DNA of 64,000 nucleotides from Varibaculum cambriense (lineage in GTDB: Bacteria > Actinomycetota > Actinomycetes > Actinomycetales > Actinomycetaceae), in NCBI RefSeq assembly GCF_002848005.1, contig NZ_PKHX01000002.1:124001-188000 (forward strand), written 5' to 3'. The notes beneath the pieces are model-generated. The model saw only the letters and a program-made list of their open reading frames with translations, was not told where the DNA came from and made no database searches. The position numbers were made by a program, and so were the translations under genes. Shown piece by piece: positions 55,009 to 64,000 of this stretch. Every line of letters begins with the position of its first letter. The first letter of the stretch is position 1.

Positions 55009-57432
55009 CTAGGGGCTAGGAATAGGCGCAGAGGGAGAAGGGGGAGGTGAGGAAGCTGGTGGTGGGGAACTGGGGCTACTAGGAACCGTCAGGGGATTAC
55101 CTACGGTTTCAGGAGGAGGAGCCGAAGGTACTTCCGCAGTCTTATAGGGAGTACTCTTCTCACTTGGTCTTACTCGATATTGGTTTTTTTCGGAAGAGAA
55201 TAGAGGCTCTGGCGCCAGTCCTTTAACCGCCGGTTTCATGTATGCCAGCCATAGTCTAGCCGGCCAGGTGCCACCAGTAACCTCCCTAACTCCGCCAAAT
55301 GGGGTGATTGATTCTTCTGCCCCATTTTTTCCGACCTGATACATGGAAACTGCAGTCACCATTTGCGGTACATAACCAACGAACTGTGCCGAGCGATTAT
55401 CATTTGAAGAACCCGTTTTCGCCGCCACCGGGCGACCTAGTCTTCCCGCGGTATCACCGGTGCCTCCCGTCTCGGCCACCGCTGCTAGTGCTTTCGTTAA
55501 CTCCGAAATATTTTCTTCTTCAAACTGGCGAGTACCAGCAGTATCAGCTTCGTAAAGAATATTGCCTGACGAATCAGTAACTTTTTCAATAATATGAGCT
55601 GTTTTCCGTATTCCCCCGGTAGCAAAAGTGGTATAGGCTTCTGCAATCTCCAGGTTATGGGGAGAACTAGTTCCTAACACCCCTACGATCGAATTTTTAT
55701 CCAATCCTACTGTGTCTTTGGAATATCCGGCCGCAATTGCCACCTGCCGGGTGGCATCCATCCCGATTTCACTATTTAACCGGACATAGGCAGTGTTAAT
55801 CGAATATTTTGTAGCCTTTAGCAGGTCTACTTGACCGTAGGAGGCACCTCCGTAGTTACCTACCCAAGCATCCCCAACTTTCATTGGTCCGGAACCATTG
55901 ATACTTTCAGACAGTTTATGACCCTGTTCTAAGGCTGCTAAGAGCGCAAAAGGCTTAAAGGTTGACCCGGCTTGGGCTACGTCTTGCGTGACCGCGTTTC
56001 GCTGAATTTTTTGATAATCCTCTCCCCCATATTCAGCAATCACGGCTCCGGTAGCAGTATCGATGGAGGTTGCTGCCACCCTTAGTCCTTCAGGTTTATT
56101 CTCCGGCAGGGTATGTACTGCCTCTTCCAACAGTTTCTGTTTTTCCGGATCGATAGTCGTATAGATCTTAATCCCCGCCCGATCGATCTCATCTTCGGTA
56201 TAACCAATTTGCTTTACCAATTCTTGGCGTACATGCTGCAGGAGATAACCAGTGGTGCCCTTAAAATAAGTGCCTTCCTGCTTTTTCTCTTGTACCTGAG
56301 GAAATTCTGCGGCATCTTTGTCGCTCTTTTTGATCATGTGGTCAGTGGCCATGAGATTTAATACCCGCTGCCAACGTTGCTGGGCTTTCTCGGGACTAAC
56401 TAGCGGATCCCAAGCATTCGGGGCAGGAATAATCCCGGCAAGTAGCGCTGATTCTGAAAGATTCAGATCTTTAGCACTTTTACCAAAATAGGCATTTGCT
56501 GCTGCCTCGATCCCATAGGCACCCCTACCAAAATAGATGGTGTTCAGGTAATCATTAAGAATTTTTTCTTTAGGTACCTGCCTATTTATCTTCAATGCCA
56601 ATATAGTTTCTTTAAATTTTCCGGTATATCCCTTATTTTTCCCGGTGTAATAGTTCTCTACATATTGTTGGGTGAGAGTTGAAGCTCCCTGAGTGGGACG
56701 TCCCCGCACGTTATTCCAGAGGGCGCGGGCAATACCTTTAATATCAATCCCACTGTTTTCATAAAAAGTACGGTCTTCGCTGGCTACTACAGCATCCCGA
56801 ATATAGGTTTTTTCGAAAGACTTTGTATCTACGATGGTACGGTTGCGTTCCGCAAACTTTCCCATCATCTTACTGTTATCACCCCAATAAACCGTGGTGA
56901 CCTGAGCGTTTGCAAATTTTTGAGCCTCAGGTACTTCCAAACGATAGTAGGCAATCAAAAAAGTAATACAACCGGCAATAACTGCCACTAAAATTAGCCC
57001 GGTTACTAGACCCAGGATTCTCTTCACCCACAGTCCAACTCTGCTGCGGCGGGAAGTATTCTTAACCTTTGGGTGCTTTTGTTTTGAAGTTTTATTATTG
57101 GAAGCTGCCTTAGCCTTTTTGCTATTTACACCTTTAACAGCTGCCTGCGACTTAACGCTATTTCTAGGCTGAGGAGATTTTGCTCCTTTAAGGGTGGTGG
57201 AACGGGGCTTCCCCGCACTCTGGGGGATAGTTGGCATTTTGCGAGCAGCGCGGGCAGCAGCTGGTTTAACAGGATTACGGTATTGATCCGGATTTATTGG
57301 CGCAAAAATACGTTGATCACCTGCTTGTGCGCGCGCCTGGAATTGCTCTTTTTCATGTTTGCGGCGCTCAGCTCGAGAGGAAAACTTGTGTTCTCCAGCT
57401 TGGTTACCACGCGATGAGTGCTTTTCGGTCAT
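55009..57432 (-). CDS. ponA: Class A penicillin-binding protein (bifunctional PonA-type)
   Basis: 807 residues. A Lys/Arg/Ser-rich cytoplasmic tail of about 135 residues is followed by one helix (VTGLILVAVIAGCITFLIAYY), a GT51 glycosyltransferase domain (VVASEDRTFYENSGID; RPTQGASTLTQQYVEN) and a transpeptidase domain with the Ser motif AGSTFKPFALLAAL, SIN in KYSINTAY and KTGSSNDN. It ends in a Pro/Ser-rich tail. It polymerises and cross-links peptidoglycan outside the membrane. ponA next to rpsF is usual (Rv0050-Rv0053), but its place directly after dnaA is not. Confidence 0.95.
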   Translation of the reverse strand: MTEKHSSRGNQAGEHKFSSRAERRKHEKEQFQARAQAGDQRIFAPINPDQYRNPVKPAAARAARKMPTIPQSAGKPRSTTLKGAKSPQPRNSVKSQAAVKGVNSKKAKAASNNKTSKQKHPKVKNTSRRSRVGLWVKRILGLVTGLILVAVIAGCITFLIAYYRLEVPEAQKFANAQVTTVYWGDNSKMMGKFAERNRTIVDTKSFEKTYIRDAVVASEDRTFYENSGIDIKGIARALWNNVRGRPTQGASTLTQQYVENYYTGKNKGYTGKFKETILALKINRQVPKEKILNDYLNTIYFGRGAYGIEAAANAYFGKSAKDLNLSESALLAGIIPAPNAWDPLVSPEKAQQRWQRVLNLMATDHMIKKSDKDAAEFPQVQEKKQEGTYFKGTTGYLLQHVRQELVKQIGYTEDEIDRAGIKIYTTIDPEKQKLLEEAVHTLPENKPEGLRVAATSIDTATGAVIAEYGGEDYQKIQRNAVTQDVAQAGSTFKPFALLAALEQGHKLSESINGSGPMKVGDAWVGNYGGASYGQVDLLKATKYSINTAYVRLNSEIGMDATRQVAIAAGYSKDTVGLDKNSIVGVLGTSSPHNLEIAEAYTTFATGGIRKTAHIIEKVTDSSGNILYEADTAGTRQFEEENISELTKALAAVAETGGTGDTAGRLGRPVAAKTGSSNDNRSAQFVGYVPQMVTAVSMYQVGKNGAEESITPFGGVREVTGGTWPARLWLAYMKPAVKGLAPEPLFSSEKNQYRVRPSEKSTPYKTAEVPSAPPPETVGNPLTVPSSPSSPPPASSPPPSPSAPIPSP

Positions 57433-57887
57433 AAGTACAGGTTAGCTTAGGAAAAGGGTTGAGCTACTTATATTTCAAAGGTAATAACAATTTTTATTTG
57501 GTCTTCCTGCGCTGCTGTGGTGAATCATTTAAAAAATTTATTTTTATTTCTTTGGTAGTCATCACTACCTAGAATCTTTGGGATTATTAGCTAAACGTGC
57601 AGTTTATATGGGTTTTAGGCCTGTGAATTTACGGTTATATTTCTGGGGATGTTTTTGGGGACGGGGAAATATCAAGCAAACTATGCACGGTTTATAAACA
57701 GTTCTGGAAGCTCAATCCCCAGATATGCACAGGGTTATTCACAGGTGTGGAGAAACCTGCTTTAACCTGTAATCATGAGAACTACAATTTTGTAGTTTTG
57801 CTGGTAGATATATTTAAAAATAAAGGTAAAAAAATACCCAAAGGTTCCCTTAGGTTATTGGAGAGCGGAGTGATTTTATTGGCTAAA
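57433..57887. other. oriC: Candidate replication origin (oriC) downstream of dnaA
   Basis: 455 bp without a gene between dnaA and ponA. DnaA-box-like sites: TTATTCACA (57735-57743), ATATGCACA (57723-57731), same orientation 12 bp apart, and CTATGCACG (57681-57689). AT-rich stretches lie at 57527-57550 and 57808-57836. Actinobacterial origins normally lie just downstream of dnaA, before dnaN, so position favours oriC here, although dnaN itself is absent. Genes diverge from this area. Confidence 0.6.
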
Positions 57888-59300
57888 TCACTTTGAATGG
57901 CGGGCAGCTTGGCGGATTTGGTTGGTTAATTCATTGACGTGATCAAAAATTTGGGGTTTGGACTTCATAAGTTGCGTGATCTTCTTATTGGCGTGCATTA
58001 CCGTAGTGTGGTCGCGTCCTCCGAACTCCTTGCCAATCTGCGGTAATGAGAGCTCGGTAAGTTCGCGACATAAATACATGGCGATCTGGCGCGCCTCGGT
58101 TAAAGAACGTGAACGCGAAGGAGAGCATAAGTCATTAACGGTGGTTTCAAAATACCCAGCTGTTTGTGCCTTAATCAGAGCGGGGGTGATTTCTTGATCA
58201 TTGGGGTCAGAAACAATATCTTTAAGTACCATCTCTGCTAGTTGTAGCGTTAACGGTTGTTTAGTGAGGGAAGCGAAAGCAGTAACCCGAAGCAGGGCAC
58301 CTTCCAGCTCGCGGATATTGATAGTAAAACGCGAAGCGATATAGGCCAAGACTTCCGAGGGCGCCTCCACTTTTTCCTGACGGATTTTATTACGCAAAAT
58401 AGCGATGCGAGTTTCTAAATCAGGAGGCTGTACATCGGTTAAAAGTCCCCACTCAAAACGAGAACGTAGTCGCTCCTCAAATCCTTCCAGCTTCTTGGGA
58501 GGAACATCGGAAGTAATAACCACCTGCTTGTTGTCATTATGTAAGGAGTTAAACGTATGGAAAAACTCCTCAATAGTTTGTTCTTTCCCCTGCAGGAACT
58601 GAATATCATCAATCATCAAAATATCGATATTGCGGTAGCGTCTTTGGAATTCGTGGGCACTGCCCTCTGATACGGAATTGATGAAGTCGTTGGTGAATTC
58701 CTCAGAGTTTACATAACGCACTTTGATATGGGGATAAAGGTTCAGCGCATAGTTACCAATAGCGTGCAGCAGATGAGTTTTTCCCAGCCCGGAACCACCG
58801 TAAACAAAAAGGGGGTTATAGGCTTTGGCCGGAGCCTCCGCTACTGCGATCGCCGCCGCGTGAGCAAAGCGATTGGAAGCGCCGATGACGAAGGACTCAA
58901 AAGTATATTTCGAGTTTAAACGGCTTTCAAAAGGTTTTTTTATCGGAGAAGGGGTAGTGGTGTTAGTAACGGTAGTTTCTGGGGCCTCGGGAAGGGGGGC
59001 AACCGTTTGTTGTTCGGAAGGATTAACGCTTTGTCCGGTATCTAGAGAGGGATCTACCGAGACCGCCAAAATTACGTCGCGAGAGGTAGCTGCAGAAAGT
59101 GATTGCCGTAAAAAAGGAGCTAGGCGGGTCTCAATAATTGATTTCGAATAGTTATTAGGAGTGGCAATGATAATGGTGTTTTCGTAAGTGGTTAAAGGTT
59201 TTGACATTCTTACGAAGGCCAGATCAGCTTGACCTACCTGTGGATTTTGTTTTAACTGTCGGATCGCGTCTTGCCAGACTGACTGTAGCGAACTTGACAT
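57888..59300 (-). CDS. dnaA: Chromosomal replication initiator DnaA
   Basis: 470 residues from ATG 59300 ([15 protein letters not shown]), with GGAG seven bases upstream; a TTG at 59312 is less likely. Domain I is followed by a Pro/Thr linker, then the AAA+ domain from [17 protein letters not shown] with Walker [14 protein letters not shown] and Walker [11 protein letters not shown], and the DNA-binding domain IV with [11 protein letters not shown] near the C-terminus. It opens oriC. It is divergent from rpmH, as in most bacteria, but the gene after it is ponA and not dnaN. Confidence 0.97.
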   Translation of the reverse strand: MSSSLQSVWQDAIRQLKQNPQVGQADLAFVRMSKPLTTYENTIIIATPNNYSKSIIETRLAPFLRQSLSAATSRDVILAVSVDPSLDTGQSVNPSEQQTVAPLPEAPETTVTNTTTPSPIKKPFESRLNSKYTFESFVIGASNRFAHAAAIAVAEAPAKAYNPLFVYGGSGLGKTHLLHAIGNYALNLYPHIKVRYVNSEEFTNDFINSVSEGSAHEFQRRYRNIDILMIDDIQFLQGKEQTIEEFFHTFNSLHNDNKQVVITSDVPPKKLEGFEERLRSRFEWGLLTDVQPPDLETRIAILRNKIRQEKVEAPSEVLAYIASRFTINIRELEGALLRVTAFASLTKQPLTLQLAEMVLKDIVSDPNDQEITPALIKAQTAGYFETTVNDLCSPSRSRSLTEARQIAMYLCRELTELSLPQIGKEFGGRDHTTVMHANKKITQLMKSKPQIFDHVNELTNQIRQAARHSK

Positions 59301-59700
59301 CAGTTTCTCCAAAATTTCTAAGCAGCAATGTGACAGGCCACCCCAACGATGGGGATAGTAACGATTCTAGGATAAAAACAGGTTATCCCCAATCTGGGGA
59401 AAAGATTGTGGATAACTTACGCGGTTGTAGTTTTAGCTTTGAAGTCCTTCCCGCGTGCAAAAACTAGGAGAAATCGAAAATTTTAAAAATAAAAAAATTA
59501 ACATCTTACAGCTTTGTAGTTTTTCTAAGTTCCACAGCTTAGAATCTGTTGAGGAAAAAATAGTGTTCATAACCACTCAATAACTATTTGACCTGGCAAA
59601 GCGCTATGCGTAGGCTTGCATATGTTGTCTAATCGAGGCTAAATGAAACTAAGGTGCCGGAATTTTATCCGGTTAGTGAATAACATTCAGGAGAACTACA
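59301..59700. other. dnaA-rpmH intergenic region with DnaA boxes
   Basis: 400 bp between divergent dnaA and rpmH. A perfect DnaA box on the minus strand (TTATCCACA, 59415-59407) lies near TTATCCCCA (59383-59391, one mismatch), and an AT-rich run at 59471-59502. This may be a part of the origin or the autoregulatory region of dnaA. The rpmH promoter is at its right end. Confidence 0.55.
59588..59616 (+). promoter_or_regulatory. rpmH operon promoter
   Basis: TTGACC (59588-59593) and TAGGCT (59611-59616) are separated by 17 bp, 84 bp before the rpmH start. Good match to the actinobacterial housekeeping consensus. Confidence 0.65.
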
Positions 59701-59838
59701 GTGACAAAGCGGACTTTTCAGCCGAATAACCGTCGCCGAGCCAAGAAACACGGATTTCGGGCAAGAATGCGTACCCGCGCAGGCCGCGCTATTATCGCTA
59801 ATCGCCGGCGTAAAGGGCGCAAGGATCTTTCGGCCTAG
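59701..59838 (+). CDS. rpmH: Ribosomal protein bL34
   Basis: 45 residues from GTG 59701, preceded by CAGGAG. The sequence starts [18 protein letters not shown] and continues [22 protein letters not shown], which is unmistakably bL34. Small, basic component of the 50S subunit. rnpA starts 3 bp after its stop, the arrangement conserved in nearly all bacteria. Confidence 0.97.
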   Translation: MTKRTFQPNNRRRAKKHGFRARMRTRAGRAIIANRRRKGRKDLSA

Positions 59839-59841
59839 AGC

Positions 59842-60195
59842 ATGTTGCCCCAGGCCAATCGCCTGAAGAAATCAGCCGATTTTTCCCAAGTTTTTCGGCG
59901 TGGAAAAAGCGCTGGAAATCAACTAATGGTGGTGCACCACTTACCCGACCAGTTAGGCACTGCAAAGCCGCTGGTCGGTTTCGTTGTACCAAAAAGAAAC
60001 CTACCGCGGGCAGTGGATCGCAATCGCATTAAACGGCAATTGCGCGCTCTTAGTGCTGGACGGCTAGACAGCTTTGGCAGCGGGAGTATTACGGTAGTGC
60101 GCGCCCTCGGGAAAGCTAAAACTGCTTCCTATCCGCAACTAGGGGCGGCTCTGGATCAAGCTTTAGCCAGGGCGCAGGCGAAAGGGAAAAAGTGA
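59842..60195 (+). CDS. rnpA: Ribonuclease P protein component
   Basis: 117 residues. LPQANRLKKSADFSQVFRRGKSAG and GFVVPKRNLPRAVDRNRIKRQLRAL (the RNR motif) are the RnpA signatures. It assists the catalytic RNA in trimming tRNA 5' leaders; the RNA gene itself is not in the window. Overlaps yidD by four bases. Confidence 0.96.
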   Translation: MLPQANRLKKSADFSQVFRRGKSAGNQLMVVHHLPDQLGTAKPLVGFVVPKRNLPRAVDRNRIKRQLRALSAGRLDSFGSGSITVVRALGKAKTASYPQLGAALDQALARAQAKGKK

Positions 60196-60518
60196 TTAAA
60201 AATCTGGGGCAAGTGGGTTTAGTGTTCTTAGTTCGCCTTTATCGGCGCTATATCTCTCCCCTATTTCCTGCCCGCTGCAAGTACTATCCCACTTGTAGTA
60301 CCTACGCGATCACGGCCTTAAGAACGCACGGTGCCCTGAAAGGGAGCCTGCTTTCGGCTTGGAGACTGATGCGTTGTAATCCTTTTTCCGATGGCGGGGT
60401 GGATTACCCACCAGAAAAAGGTAACTGGAAGAGCGCGCCCTATCACCAGATGACTTTAAGTGAACTCCAAGCACATTGGGCGAAGATAGATAACGCCACC
60501 ATGCCTACTAGGGGATAA
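60192..60518 (+). CDS. yidD: Membrane protein insertion efficiency factor YidD
   Basis: 108 residues with the YidD core RLYRRYISPLFPARCKYYPTCSTYAITALRTHGALKGSLLSAWRLMRCNPFSDGGVDYPP, including its Cys residues. It helps YidC-dependent membrane insertion. GTG start overlaps rnpA; yidC follows after 19 bp. Confidence 0.96.
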   Translation: MIKNLGQVGLVFLVRLYRRYISPLFPARCKYYPTCSTYAITALRTHGALKGSLLSAWRLMRCNPFSDGGVDYPPEKGNWKSAPYHQMTLSELQAHWAKIDNATMPTRG

Positions 60519-60537
60519 TAAGTAAAGGAGCATATGG

Positions 60538-61911
60538 ATGATGCTAAGTGCGCAGCTGTTAGCGGCAGCTAACCAACCCACTTCCGGCGGATGGTATGAC
60601 ACGGTTTTATACCCTTTCAAATGGGTCACCGCCTGGGTACTGGTAGGGATTCATAAGGGCTTAACGGTTCTAGGATTACCGGAAGGTCCCGGGGCTACCT
60701 GGGTACTATCTATCGTGGTACTGACCATTTTTGTGCGGCTGCTTATTATTCCGTTATTTATTAAGCAGATAAAGTCTACGCGGGGCATGAGTGCGATCCA
60801 ACCGCAGATCAAAGAGATCCAGGACAAATATAAGGGTCGCAATGACCAGGTCTCTAAGCAACAGATGAGCCAAGAAACTATGGCCTTGTACAAAGAGTAC
60901 GGCGTTAATCCTATGGCCTCATGTTTCCCCTTGCTGATTCAATTGCCGATTTTGGCTGCCCTTTATCGGGTGCTGTGGCAAATGCCGTTAATCGCTAAGA
61001 ATCCGGGAGCCCATATTGGCGGTTTCGATTCCCAGCTAGCTTCCGAAATGGATAAATCCACAGTTTTCGGGGTTTATCTATCTGATACTTTCAACAACAG
61101 TGCCTCGAACCCCACCACCACAAAAATTCTGATCATTGTGTCGGTAGTGCTCTATGCCGGATTGATGTTCTTCCAACAGTTCATCAATATGCGGCGGAAT
61201 ATGAATGCTTCCAATCCGCAGCAAATGCGGATGATGAAGATGATGGTCTACGTAATGCCCCTGATGACCGCCTGGTTTGGTTTCATTGTGCAGATCGGGG
61301 TGTTGGTTTATTTAGTAGTGACTATGGTGGTCAGCTTTATTCAACAATTGTTTGTATTGCACTATCTGCCCACCCCCGGCTCTCCTGCTCACGATGCGCA
61401 GATGCGGCGTCACCAGGAAAAATATGACAAATTTAAAGAGGAAACGTTAACGGAGTACAACCAGAAGCTTTCTGAGTTGGGGCTAAGCGGTGACGACGTA
61501 GCTAAAGGAATGCGTCTAGAGGTTAAAGCTAATCGCAAGGGCGAGGAAGATCCCTTCTCAGGATTAGAAAATGGGGAACAACTGCGCGAAGGAGTTGCGC
61601 TCCACAAGGAAACTCAAGATCGGTTGCATAAGAAAGCTCAAGATCTCGAGTTAGAAGAAAAACCAAAGAAGCCCGTAAAGCAATCTCGGATGATGACGGC
61701 ACTGCAGAAGAAGGCTGAAGAACAGCAAGCCGCGATCAAACCCAGTACTCGTAATGCCCAGGCGCAACCGAAGAGGTTAACCCGGGCTCAGCGTGATGCC
61801 CAGGCTAAACGGCGTCGGCAAGCCCAGGGACTAAGTGAGCAAGAAAAAGCGAAACGCCGGCAGGCTCGCAGGAAGAATAATGCGAATAAAAATCGGCGTA
61901 AGAACCGATAA
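60538..61911 (+). CDS. yidC: Membrane protein insertase YidC
   Basis: 457 residues, five to six helices, no large periplasmic domain, so the Oxa1-like Gram-positive form. The conserved Arg in the groove is in FVRLLIIPLFIKQIKSTRGM, and the loops carry YGVNPMASCFPLLIQLPILAALYRVL. The C-terminal 150 residues are charged and Lys/Arg-rich, ending KNRRKNR, a ribosome-binding tail seen in actinobacterial YidC. AAAGGAG lies seven bases upstream; the ATG at 60541 is an alternative start. Confidence 0.96.
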   Translation: MMLSAQLLAAANQPTSGGWYDTVLYPFKWVTAWVLVGIHKGLTVLGLPEGPGATWVLSIVVLTIFVRLLIIPLFIKQIKSTRGMSAIQPQIKEIQDKYKGRNDQVSKQQMSQETMALYKEYGVNPMASCFPLLIQLPILAALYRVLWQMPLIAKNPGAHIGGFDSQLASEMDKSTVFGVYLSDTFNNSASNPTTTKILIIVSVVLYAGLMFFQQFINMRRNMNASNPQQMRMMKMMVYVMPLMTAWFGFIVQIGVLVYLVVTMVVSFIQQLFVLHYLPTPGSPAHDAQMRRHQEKYDKFKEETLTEYNQKLSELGLSGDDVAKGMRLEVKANRKGEEDPFSGLENGEQLREGVALHKETQDRLHKKAQDLELEEKPKKPVKQSRMMTALQKKAEEQQAAIKPSTRNAQAQPKRLTRAQRDAQAKRRRQAQGLSEQEKAKRRQARRKNNANKNRRKNR

Positions 61912-61946
61912 GATCATTGCAGATAGCTAAGAGAGGAATAGGTGCC

Positions 61947-62471
61947 ATGAGTGAAGAAGCATCTCCGGAGCGGGTTGCCGCCTTGGAAGAAGAGGGCGAT
62001 ATCGCCGCCGATTATTTAGAAGAGCTGCTAGATATTGCAGATCTAGGTGGAGATCTCGAAATCGATGTAGAGCACGATCGCGCCAGTGTCGATATTGTCG
62101 CTGATGCGCAAGACTTGAATGATCTGCAACGTCTCGTGGGCAAAGAGGGCGAAGTTTTAGAGTCCTTACAGGATTTAACTCGCCTGGCAGTTTCCCAAAA
62201 AACGGGAGAACATTCCCGTCTAATGCTTGATATCGCCGGGTATCGCCAGGAACGTAAACAAGAGTTGCGCTCTATCGCGGAAGAAGCCATCACCAAAGCT
62301 AAAACTACGGGTGAGCCAGTGCGACTAGAACCCATGAATCCGTTTGAGCGCAAAGTTTGTCACGACGTAGCCGCCGAAGAAGGCGTGTATTCGGGTTCGC
62401 AGGGGCAGGCTCCCAACCGGGCAGTGGTTATTTACCCTGATGCTTCGGGTCCGGAAGCTGAAGAGGAATAG
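61947..62471 (+). CDS. jag: Jag/KhpB-type RNA-binding protein (KH and R3H)
   Basis: About 174 residues from ATG 61947. The KH-like part reads VGKEGEVLESLQDLTRLAVSQKTGEHSRLMLDIAGYR, and the C-terminal R3H part AEEAITKAKTTGEPVRLEPMNPFERKVCHDVAAEEG. This family regulates cell elongation through RNA binding. The usual N-terminal Jag_N domain is missing; the start is acidic instead. It follows yidC directly, the standard order. Confidence 0.92.
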   Translation: MSEEASPERVAALEEEGDIAADYLEELLDIADLGGDLEIDVEHDRASVDIVADAQDLNDLQRLVGKEGEVLESLQDLTRLAVSQKTGEHSRLMLDIAGYRQERKQELRSIAEEAITKAKTTGEPVRLEPMNPFERKVCHDVAAEEGVYSGSQGQAPNRAVVIYPDASGPEAEEE

Positions 62472-62534
62472 TTTGCCGGAAATCGACGGTATTTCGTGGG
62501 ATACTGTTCGATTGGTAATAACCGAATTTTTGCT

Positions 62535-63188
62535 ATGCAACCAGAACTGTACCGTAAGGTAGCTCAACCCGGAGCTGAGGTCGAAGCGTTTTTTGGTTCC
62601 TCCTATGCAAAGATGCAGGCTTATGCCCAGATGCTTGCGGAACAGGGGGAACTGCGAGGTTTGATCGGTCCGCGGGAACTACCTCGGATTTGGCCGCGGC
62701 ATATTTTGAACTGTGCGGCGGCAGAAAAGTTCTTACCGCTAGGGCGCGGCGTAACCATTGCTGATGTCGGGTCTGGCGCGGGACTTCCTGGGGTTGTTTT
62801 GGCGATAATGCGACCTGATCTTGAATTTTTCTTGATTGAACCTTTGGCTAGACGGGTAGTGTGGCTGGAGGAAGTAAAACAAGAGTTGGGATTGGATAAT
62901 GTGGAGATTTTACGTTCTCGTAGTCAAGATCTCCCCTCCGGGCAGAGATTTTCCGCGGTTACCTCGCGAGCGGTGGCAAATTTAAAGAAGCTGATCCGCA
63001 TCTCCGGGAAGCTGGTGGCACCTGGAGGACGAATGCTAGCGATTAAGGGGGAGCGTGCTCCCTTAGAGTTATCTGCGGCGGAGGCAGAGTTGCGGGCAGC
63101 TAAACTTGATAGCGCACATATTGAGGAAGTCCCGTCCCTAATGGACGATTCGATTACCCGGATTATTATGGCAACCAAACGCCCCTAG
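62535..63188 (+). CDS. rsmG: 16S rRNA (guanine527-N7)-methyltransferase
   Basis: About 217 residues from ATG 62535; a GTG at 62496 is possible, and neither has a clear ribosome site. The family hallmark YAQMLAEQGELRGLIGPRELPRIWPRHILNC and the SAM site IADVGSGAGLPGVVLAI are both present, then SRAVANLKKLI. It methylates G527 of 16S rRNA; loss gives low-level streptomycin resistance in other bacteria. Position between jag and parA is conserved. Confidence 0.93.
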   Translation: MQPELYRKVAQPGAEVEAFFGSSYAKMQAYAQMLAEQGELRGLIGPRELPRIWPRHILNCAAAEKFLPLGRGVTIADVGSGAGLPGVVLAIMRPDLEFFLIEPLARRVVWLEEVKQELGLDNVEILRSRSQDLPSGQRFSAVTSRAVANLKKLIRISGKLVAPGGRMLAIKGERAPLELSAAEAELRAAKLDSAHIEEVPSLMDDSITRIIMATKRP

Positions 63189-63219
63189 TGGCTACCTATT
63201 TTGCATTTTTGGAGGCACA

Positions 63220-64000
63220 ATGAGTAAGCATCGTTTAGCTGATGCCGCTATGGTCGAACAGGCAGATACTCACGAGGAGTTCTCATCGGGGCAAAGGGCT
63301 AGCTCTAAACTCCAGCTAGGTACATTGCCGCGCCCGCAAAGCACTCGGGTAATTGCAGTAGCGAACCAAAAAGGTGGGGTCGGTAAAACTACTACGGTGG
63401 TTAATATTGCTGCGGCTTTGGCTTTAGGAGGCCTCAAAGTACTGGTAATTGATGCCGACCAGCAAGGCAATGCTTCCTCTTCCCTAGGATTTCGGCACTT
63501 AGAAGATGATCAGAATTCTTTATATGAAGTGATGACGCAAGGAGTACCCCTTAGAGAAGCCCTGTCACAAAATGCGGAAATACCGAATCTATGGGTGGTA
63601 CCGGCCTCTATGAATATGGCCGGGATTGAGCTGGAACTTAATGAGAGAACCAATTTTCAGCAGATTTTAGCTGAAGCCCTAGGTGAGTTACTTTCTAGCG
63701 GCGAACAATTCGATTACATCTTCATTGACTCTCCCCCATCTTTGGGAATTATGACGGTTAACGCGCTAGTGGCTGCAAAAGAAGTATTGGTACCCCTGCA
63801 GGCGGAATACCTGGCTCTGGAGGGTCTAACCCAATTGACGAGAACCATCGATATGCTGGTAATTCGGCTTAACCCCACTCTGCGTTTCACTGCCATTTTG
63901 CCCACGATGGTCACCACTAATACCTTGTTAAGCAAAGGCGTATTAGAAGAGGTAAAAGACTACTACGGTGACATCGTGATGCAAACTATTATTCCTCGTA
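63220..64000 (+). CDS. parA: Chromosome partitioning ATPase ParA (3' end outside window)
   Basis: ATG 63220 with GGAGG five bases upstream; open to the window end (260 codons visible). A 47-residue tail leads to the deviant Walker A ANQKGGVGKTTTVVNIA, then VLVIDADQQGNASSSLG (Walker A') and FIDSPPSLGIMTVNAL (Walker B). It moves origin regions with ParB; parB is expected next. Position after rsmG is the usual one. Confidence 0.96.
   Translation, partial: MSKHRLADAAMVEQADTHEEFSSGQRASSKLQLGTLPRPQSTRVIAVANQKGGVGKTTTVVNIAAALALGGLKVLVIDADQQGNASSSLGFRHLEDDQNSLYEVMTQGVPLREALSQNAEIPNLWVVPASMNMAGIELELNERTNFQQILAEALGELLSSGEQFDYIFIDSPPSLGIMTVNALVAAKEVLVPLQAEYLALEGLTQLTRTIDMLVIRLNPTLRFTAILPTMVTTNTLLSKGVLEEVKDYYGDIVMQTIIPR

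Noticed and set aside
57869..57892. AGTGATTT/AAATCACT inverted repeat at the dnaA stop as a terminator
   Set aside because: The stem is short and AT-rich, overlaps the stop codon, and no U-tract follows on the minus strand.

Overview
This window comes from an actinobacterium, most likely a member of the Actinomycetaceae (a Varibaculum- or Mobiluncus-like organism is my guess; genus is inference). The evidence is a CarD regulator, a MurJ flippase fused to a pseudokinase, DUF6049 and LmeA-like proteins, TANNNT-type -10 boxes, and a gene order that matches the origin-proximal part of actinobacterial chromosomes (pcnA, nudix, DUF6049, murJ, trxB, trxA; ponA, rpsF, ssb, rpsR, rplI, dnaB; dnaA, rpmH, rnpA, yidD, yidC, jag, rsmG, parA). 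Base composition looks moderate, roughly half G+C by eye. There are no insertion sequences, phage genes, CRISPR arrays or rRNA genes.

Layout. 1-5.1 kb: the tail of a class A penicillin-binding protein, a metallophosphoesterase, carD, ispD and a frameshifted MFS transporter. 5.1-7.7 kb: a gene-poor stretch, then an OafA-type acyltransferase/SGNH gene with an in-frame amber codon. 7.7-11.8 kb: a PTS-dependent dihydroxyacetone kinase operon (dhaK, dhaL and a DhaM-HPr-Enzyme I fusion). 11.9-17.1 kb: tRNA-Thr, a copper P-type ATPase, a flavin-oxidase-like small protein and a BetT-type choline transporter. 17.2-25.1 kb: a sugar locus with a LacI-type regulator convergent with an operon of binding protein, ABC ATPase, permease, GH35-like beta-galactosidase and an unrecognised protein that seems internally duplicated. 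25.3-31.6 kb: tRNA-Pro, paired CrcB fluoride channels, a secreted tripeptidyl-peptidase-like hydrolase, holB, tmk and pcnA. 31.6-40.5 kb: nudix, DUF6049, murJ, trxB, trxA and an LmeA-like protein. 40.6-44.6 kb: transhydrogenase pntAB, then csrA with a small partner. 44.9-50.1 kb: two uncharacterised membrane proteins and an MMPL transporter. 50.1-54.8 kb: dnaB, a MATE transporter and the rplI-rpsR-ssb-rpsF ribosomal cluster. 55-64 kb: ponA, dnaA and the putative origin, then rpmH-rnpA-yidD-yidC-jag-rsmG-parA on the opposite strand.

The replication origin probably lies around dnaA. Genes to its left (dnaA, ponA, rpsF cluster) are on the minus strand and those to its right are on the plus strand, so transcription diverges from the origin. 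dnaN does not follow dnaA. Instead a 455-bp DnaA-box and AT-rich spacer leads straight into ponA. Other points of interest are two recently broken genes (a one-base insertion and a Trp-to-amber change), the dhaM fusion, an operator palindrome placed between the -35 and -10 of the sugar operon, csrA without flagellar genes, and a second DnaA-box cluster next to dnaB.
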